Shown piece by piece: positions 8,212 through 11,880 of a DNA stretch of 11,880 nucleotides. The stretch lies in NCBI GenBank assembly GCA_964528095.1, contig CAZGSG010000179.1, positions 1-11,880 on the forward strand. The letters are read 5' to 3'. Numbering within the stretch: the first letter of the stretch is position 1; each line of letters begins with the position of its first letter. The position numbers were made by a program, and so were the translations under genes. The notes under the pieces were generated by a model. The model saw only the letters and a program-made list of their open reading frames with translations. It did no database searches and had not been told where the DNA came from. This stretch comes from CAZGSG01 sp964528095. GTDB lineage: Bacteria; Bacteroidota; Bacteroidia; Chitinophagales; Chitinophagaceae.

Positions 8212-9624
8212 TTATTCGAAATATCCGCCACTCAATTTAATCATGAACAGCTGCAAATATTCACTACCGCCATCATCCTTCACATACCTGTTATAACATA
8301 AGGCTTTTTCAACCGGCGACCACACCACTGCGCCAACCAGCCTGCCATATGGTCCTTCCTTTTTTGTTACAGCAATTGTATTTGAATCCGATAATCTTGT
8401 GATATAAACCATAGCATCTGATGTGTAAGCAACAAATTTTCCATCCGGAGAAAAATTAAAGGGTCCTGTAATGGAAGAAGACAAATAGGTAAGCTGCTTT
8501 ATACTACCCCCATTTGGTGAAACACCCCATAGCTGAATAATCCCTTTTTCATCTGCAGCAAGAAAACCGATGAGCGAACCATCCGGTACTGACCGGAGCC
8601 AATGCCGGGGTGTAGCACTAATGCCTTGCGGTATAAATGTTATCCGGCGTTGAGAAATACATGCTGGCACAGGCGGCAGATTGGTTATAGTACCTGCAGA
8701 ACTGTATGATCCGATCATAGCAGGAAGCGCTGCAGGTATATCGGCAATGAAAATTTCTGTTTTTATTGTTCCATCTTGCTCAATGATATGCCCCTGGAAA
8801 GCTACCGCTTTTTGCTGCCGTTCTCCATTTGATTTTATATATCCATCTGATCCGATCCAGCATTCGTCAAAAGCTTTCAGTATTTCATCTGAACCGGGCC
8901 TGGGATTTTTTACAACAGATGAGATCAGCACCGAAAACATACGGCCATTTTTATTTTCAATACCATCCGCTCCATTTACCAGTACATTCCCCGGAAACAT
9001 AATACCCACCGTACGGGTATCAATGATCGAAGCATCTGTTTTTATTCTCTCGCTTAAAACATGATCGTTATACGTAAAACTGATCCATTTACCATCACCA
9101 CTCCAGCTATGCGCGTGTGTGCCGCCTCTTAATGCGCCGGCAGTGAAAGGCTCCGCAATATCACGCGCATCCATCCAGATAGGGATCAATGGCTGGTCGA
9201 TAGCTACAGCAATACCGGTACGCCGGGTAAACGTATAGGGATTTTCTTTGCTCGCATTTTGTATACCACCGAGAAAGAGTACCGTTTTGCCATCCGGTGA
9301 AAAAGTAGCAGCTCCAACACCCGGACCATACGCCGATTGATTAGCCGTTTTATATACCAGCAGATCTTTTCCAGTTGTTATGTCCAGCACATGTATCTCG
9401 CCATTTGCAGCTAATAATGAATCATCATTGCGGGTATCATATACGATCTTATTACCATCCGGTGAAAAACATTGCGTACTGTTGAGACAGTGCCCGAATG
9501 GAGCATTAGTAAGTTGTATTTCTTTGTACTCAATACGACCGTCTGTACAAGCTGCTTGCATAAATAATATGATTATAAAAATACTGGTAAATAAGGTATG
9601 CCAGCTCATTCGCTTTTTGGCCAT
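8212..9624 (-). CDS. PD40/DUF3748 (YidR-like) beta-propeller lipoprotein
   Basis: This is a 470-aa probable lipoprotein. The N-terminus has a basic stretch, a hydrophobic segment (about 11-22) and AAC, with Cys26 as the likely lipidated residue; the -3 Gln is not canonical. The mature part has WD40-like PD40 blade signatures: CFSPDGNKIVYD (about 52-63), TFSPDGKTVLFL (about 107-118), SWSGDGKWISF (about 173-183), FSPDGKFVAY (391-400) and VVWSP (about 433-437). The stretches SAYGPGVGAATFSPDG, YTFTRRTGI and MDARDI..FTAGALRGGTHAH resemble the DUF3748 family, which includes E. coli YidR, whose function is not established. It would sit in the periplasm or on the membrane. An in-frame ATG at 9609 is an alternative start, but 9624 keeps the positive N-terminus. 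It is unusual between two AraC-type regulators. A role in binding or sensing a sugar is only a guess. Confidence 0.82.
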   Translation of the reverse strand: MAKKRMSWHTLFTSIFIIILFMQAACTDGRIEYKEIQLTNAPFGHCLNSTQCFSPDGNKIVYDTRNDDSLLAANGEIHVLDITTGKDLLVYKTANQSAYGPGVGAATFSPDGKTVLFLGGIQNASKENPYTFTRRTGIAVAIDQPLIPIWMDARDIAEPFTAGALRGGTHAHSWSGDGKWISFTYNDHVLSERIKTDASIIDTRTVGIMFPGNVLVNGADGIENKNGRMFSVLISSVVKNPRPGSDEILKAFDECWIGSDGYIKSNGERQQKAVAFQGHIIEQDGTIKTEIFIADIPAALPAMIGSYSSAGTITNLPPVPACISQRRITFIPQGISATPRHWLRSVPDGSLIGFLAADEKGIIQLWGVSPNGGSIKQLTYLSSSITGPFNFSPDGKFVAYTSDAMVYITRLSDSNTIAVTKKEGPYGRLVGAVVWSPVEKALCYNRYVKDDGGSEYLQLFMIKLSGGYFE

Positions 9625-9818
9625 ACAATTGGCTGTTCTCTTCGTGGTATAGGATCAGGATAAAAGTGTTCAGCTAAAAAACTGCTGGCACTCGTATGCT
9701 AACGCGTAAGAGCTCATGAAGATAATAACGAGGCTTTTTCGATTTGTTTGAATTATTCGCTGATTATTGTAGGATACTATCTTCTTTATTAGTTCAGCAT
9801 TTACATCTCCCGGCTTCA

Positions 9819-9845
9819 GGAGCATCTCGGCTCCGGAGGAGCATC
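9819..9845 (+). repeat. Extra GGAGCATC duplication at the left edge of the palindromic element
   Basis: GGAGCATC occurs at 9819-9826 and again at 9838-9845, 19 bp apart. The first copy can also pair with the following GCTCC (GGAGC 9819-9823 with GCTCC 9830-9834). No equivalent is seen outside the right arm, so the left edge carries an additional partial repeat unit. Confidence 0.6.
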
Positions 9846-10027
9846 CTGTTTATAGAAAGGCCTGCACAATCTCAAAAGGCTCCAGCGGAGCCTCCTTAAT
9901 ATCTCATTCCTGATTTGTAAAATCAATACCGGATTATTAAATGATAATAAATTCATTTAGCAGGAGGCTCCTCCGGAGCCGTTACGCATCACACCCTTTT
10001 ACTATAAACAGGATGCTCCTCCGGAGC
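9830..10027. repeat. 198-bp symmetric inverted-repeat element with four GC-rich hairpins (MITE/REPIN-like)
   Basis: The outer arms 9830-9855 and 10002-10027 are perfect 26-bp inverted repeats. The inner arms 9878-9896 and 9962-9980 are inverted repeats matching at 16 of 19 positions. Both pairs share one centre at about 9929. Each arm is itself a hairpin: 9830-9842, 9878-9892, 9966-9980 and 10015-10027 are GCTCC- or GGCTCC-type stems with three-base loops. The AT-rich middle holds two more small stems, TGATTT/AAATCA (9911-9916 with 9920-9925) and TTATTA/TAATAA (9934-9939 with 9945-9950). No coding capacity is seen. The plan, paired REP-like hairpins around a spacer, fits a non-autonomous mobile element; a structured RNA is the alternative. 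Confidence 0.85.
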
Positions 10028-10118
10028 AAAGAACAAGAGCACTTAATTCGTCGTAAAACAGGTTGGCAGTTCAGTAAGACTAATTAACTATTAGCATAAA
10101 CACTATCCCGGTTTGAGA

Positions 10119-10146
10119 ACTTTCGAACCCGGACTTTTGAACCCCA
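10119..10146 (+). repeat. Degenerate 14-nt tandem repeat
   Basis: ACTTTCGAACCC (10119-10130) recurs as ACTTTTGAACCC (10133-10144) with a 14-nt period, and a weaker third unit rich in AACTT/AAACTT follows to about 10160. It lies just after the stop codon of the second AraC gene (minus strand). No strong hairpin with a T tract is formed. Confidence 0.6.
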
Positions 10147-10174
10147 AACTTCAAAACTTAACTACAAGAACAAA

Positions 10175-11053
10175 CTACGCCACACATTTCTCCTTATATT
10201 TCCGTTTATATTCAAATGGAGTAAAGCCGGTAAACCGTTTAAAGTGCCGGTAAAAATTGGAGACATTGTTGAACCCACATTCATAACAGACCACAGCAAT
10301 GGCATACCTGTCCTCCATGATCATCCTGCAGGAGTGGCTGATCCGGATCTCGGTCAGGAAATCGAGATAGGTCTTATTGGTCATCGATTTAAAATAACGG
10401 CAGAATGAGTTAACGCTCAGGTTAGCGACCAGCGCTATTTCTTCGAGGTTAATATCTTTTTTGAAATTGGATAAGGTATAAGCTATTACATTATTCAGCC
10501 GCAGCGATTCGTGTTCGTTTGGCTTGTAGAAAGCATGGGCTGAAGCGATCGTTGTTACTTCTTCTTTTTCACTCATGACCTGCAGGATCTTTAACAGGTA
10601 AAGAATTCTTTCAAACCGGCTTGCTTTGGTGATCTTGTACATCAGTTTCCGGATCATCTCTGCAGACTCCCCGTGCACCAGCAATCCTTTTTTAGCGAGC
10701 TCAAAAATCCTCGGTAGCAGGTAAGCCTCGGGCAGGTGAAAAAAATCCTTGCCAAAACAATTAAGGGAAAACTGTATTACGATAGCTTCTACCGAATAGT
10801 CATTGGCATCATTAAGCTCCTGCTCCTTGCCTCTCCATGCATGCGGCAGGTTTTCGCCAAGCAGGATCACTTCGCCTTCCCTGAAATGGGATACATTATC
10901 TCCTATTAAACGGATTCCCTCTCCTTTAATGACATATTGTAGTTCCAGTTCGGGATGATAATGCAGCAGCTTACCAAAGTTCTGGAGTTTGTCGTGCCGT
11001 ACAGAAAATGAATTCTGCATGGGAACAGCCACCTTGTGAAAATGAGGTTTCAT
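10175..11053 (-). CDS. AraC-family transcriptional regulator with N-terminal cupin-like domain
   Basis: This is a 292-aa regulator counted from the ATG at 11051-11053 (MKPHFHKVAVPMQNSFSVRH). The frame can be extended to a TTG at 11113, but that adds an atypical 20-residue leader. The cupin half has LLHYHPELELQYVIKGEGIR (about 29-48), followed by REGEVILLGENLPHAW (about 58-73), a pattern common in Bacteroidota AraC proteins that sense sugars. The C-terminal DNA-binding half (about 185-287) has both helix-turn-helix motifs, INLEEIALVANLSVNSFCRY and AIAVVCYECGFNNVSNFYRH, and ends with FTGFTPFEYKRKYKEK. It lies downstream of araB on the same strand, separated by 357 bp, so it probably has its own promoter, although no exact TAnnTTTG box is seen. 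Control of the arabinose genes is a reasonable inference, not proven. Confidence 0.93.
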   Translation of the reverse strand: MKPHFHKVAVPMQNSFSVRHDKLQNFGKLLHYHPELELQYVIKGEGIRLIGDNVSHFREGEVILLGENLPHAWRGKEQELNDANDYSVEAIVIQFSLNCFGKDFFHLPEAYLLPRIFELAKKGLLVHGESAEMIRKLMYKITKASRFERILYLLKILQVMSEKEEVTTIASAHAFYKPNEHESLRLNNVIAYTLSNFKKDINLEEIALVANLSVNSFCRYFKSMTNKTYLDFLTEIRISHSCRMIMEDRYAIAVVCYECGFNNVSNFYRHFKRFTGFTPFEYKRKYKEKCVA

Positions 11054-11410
11054 ATATGCAATCGTTAAGTTGGATGTATAAAGTTTTACGATAAAACTAT
11101 GACCGGCGGGCAATCCTGTACCATTGAATTACTATACAGATTTACCATCCTCTTTATACTGAATAATCAGGCAATCGTTCTTACGAATTTAGGGTTTCCA
11201 CTTAATAAAAACAAGAATTCATGCAGAAGAAGCCCGGGTTTTTTGACATCGGCCTGAATATGCTATTTATGGTAAGATCGTATAAGAAATGGGCGATAAC
11301 CTGTAAGAAACAGTCTGGAACAGGGCCAATCTTTGCAGCCCATTTTTTTAAACCTTTTTCCTGCCGCTTTTGTCTGAACAACCGGGCAGATCATATAAAA
11401 TGGCCCGATC
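11054..11410. other. 357-bp intergenic region between araB and the AraC gene, no gene seen
   Basis: Short open frames here overlap the araB end or lack any recognisable protein character, so none is called. The region should contain the end of the araB transcript and the promoter of the AraC gene. On the plus strand GGGC (11313-11316) can pair with GCCC (11338-11341), followed by a T run, but that would end transcripts on the strand with no gene. The only araB-sense pairing I see is a 5-bp CGGGC/GCCCG stem without a T tract. GCAATCGTT occurs twice, near 11058 and 11172, which may be chance. Confidence 0.55.
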
Positions 11411-11880
11411 CTATAAGTCATATTCCGCCAAATCACAAACAGCTTTGTACTTTTCATAACGGATTCGTAGCACCGTTGAACGGCTTTCATCAGGATAGTA
11501 AACCTTATCAAACCCGGCACCCATTGCCTGCATAGCTTCTCCCACATTTGCATAAATACCTGCTACCGTAGCTGCCAGCATCGCTGCTCCTGTAGCACAT
11601 ATCTGATCGGATTTATTGACCTTGATGGGGATCTCCAATACATCGGCCATCATCTGCATCACAAAAGATGATTTACGTGCAATGCCTCCCACACCGATAA
11701 TTCCATTGATGCTGATATCCTGTTCACGAAACCGTTCTATGATCTGCCTGGCACCAAAACAGGTTGCTTCTACCAGTGCCGCATAGATAGCCGGCGCTTC
11801 TGTTCCAATAGATAATTGAGTGATCGCTGCTTTCACATGAAGATTTACGTCGGGCGTACGTCGTCCGTTCAACCAGTCGA
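11411..11880 (-). CDS. araB: L-ribulokinase, C-terminal part (runs off right edge)
   Basis: This is the last 155 residues of an FGGY-family sugar kinase that phosphorylates L-ribulose to L-ribulose 5-phosphate in L-arabinose breakdown, in the cytoplasm. The fragment opens with DWLNGRRTPDVN, closely resembling the corresponding stretch of AraB. It continues with AITQLSIGTEAPAIYAALVE and ATCFGARQIIE, the glycine-rich nucleotide-binding segment GVGGIARKSSFVMQ, and SDQICATGAAMLAA near the end of the FGGY C-terminal domain. The frame stays open to the window edge, so the N-terminal domain lies outside. The stop is TAG at 11411-11413. Other FGGY kinases (xylulokinase, glycerol kinase) differ in the NGRRTPD stretch, so the AraB call is firm. 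It is the main clue that this region concerns arabinose. Confidence 0.95.
   Translation of the reverse strand, partial: DWLNGRRTPDVNLHVKAAITQLSIGTEAPAIYAALVEATCFGARQIIERFREQDISINGIIGVGGIARKSSFVMQMMADVLEIPIKVNKSDQICATGAAMLAATVAGIYANVGEAMQAMGAGFDKVYYPDESRSTVLRIRYEKYKAVCDLAEYDL

Larger units (their letters stand above)
9625..10174. other. 550-bp gene-free region dominated by palindromic repeats
   Basis: No credible coding frame is seen on either strand between the DUF3748-like gene and the second AraC gene. The part nearest 9624 should contain the promoter of the DUF3748-like gene, but I find no TAnnTTTG match there. The middle holds a 198-bp symmetric inverted-repeat element, and the end near 10174 holds a short degenerate tandem repeat; both are listed separately. 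Confidence 0.7.

Noticed and set aside
11054..11113. TTG-initiated extension of the second AraC gene by 20 residues
   Set aside because: The ATG at 11053 gives the usual N-terminus for this family; the leader is atypical and has no visible ribosome-binding site.
11228..11246. CCCGGG followed by T6 on the plus strand as a terminator
   Set aside because: A bare 6-bp palindrome leaves no loop, and it faces no gene.
11313..11350. Intrinsic terminator (GGGC/GCCC stem plus T run) on the plus strand
   Set aside because: The stem is only 4 bp and no plus-strand gene lies upstream to be terminated.
11221..11553. Open frames of about 100 residues on both strands at the araB/AraC gap
   Set aside because: Both overlap the araB 3' end, carry no domain or family resemblance, and have low-complexity or random-looking composition.

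Overview
The window looks like a polysaccharide/arabinose-utilisation region from a Bacteroidota genome, most likely the Chitinophagaceae or a close relative. The reasons are a SusC/SusD outer-membrane pair, a match to the Bacteroidota promoter consensus TAnnTTTG, starts with little or no Shine-Dalgarno sequence, moderate GC content, and many short GC-rich hairpin repeats between genes. The genus is an inference from overall style.

Layout from left to right. A minus-strand block runs from 6803 down to 1: a cytoplasmic DUF5107-TPR protein (3417-6803), a SusC-type TonB-dependent transporter (303-3341) and the first 92 codons of its SusD-type lipoprotein partner (1-276). Divergent from it is an AraC-family regulator on the plus strand (6917-7810). 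A 401-bp convergent intergenic region (7811-8211) holds a duplicated hairpin repeat and a nested inverted repeat. Next, on the minus strand, is a lipoprotein with a PD40/DUF3748 (YidR-like) beta-propeller (8212-9624). A 550-bp gene-free stretch follows, dominated by a 198-bp symmetric palindromic element (9830-10027) with four GC-rich hairpins. Then come a second AraC-family regulator on the minus strand (10175-11053), a 357-bp gap, and the C-terminal part of L-ribulokinase AraB (11411-11880, running off the right edge).

How the genes may work together (inference). SusC/SusD would import an oligosaccharide. The DUF5107-TPR protein, with no export signal, would act on or bind a sugar inside the cell. 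AraB would phosphorylate L-ribulose derived from L-arabinose. The two AraC-type regulators, both with an N-terminal cupin-like domain, are the visible transcriptional control; no hybrid two-component sensor or sigma/anti-sigma pair is present in the window. No glycoside hydrolase is visible, so the substrate (an arabinose-containing glycan is the natural guess) cannot be proved here.

I do not see a defence system, CRISPR array, tRNA, rRNA, transposase or phage gene. The least explained material is in the two large intergenic regions, where nested, symmetric hairpin repeats suggest small non-autonomous mobile or REP-like elements.
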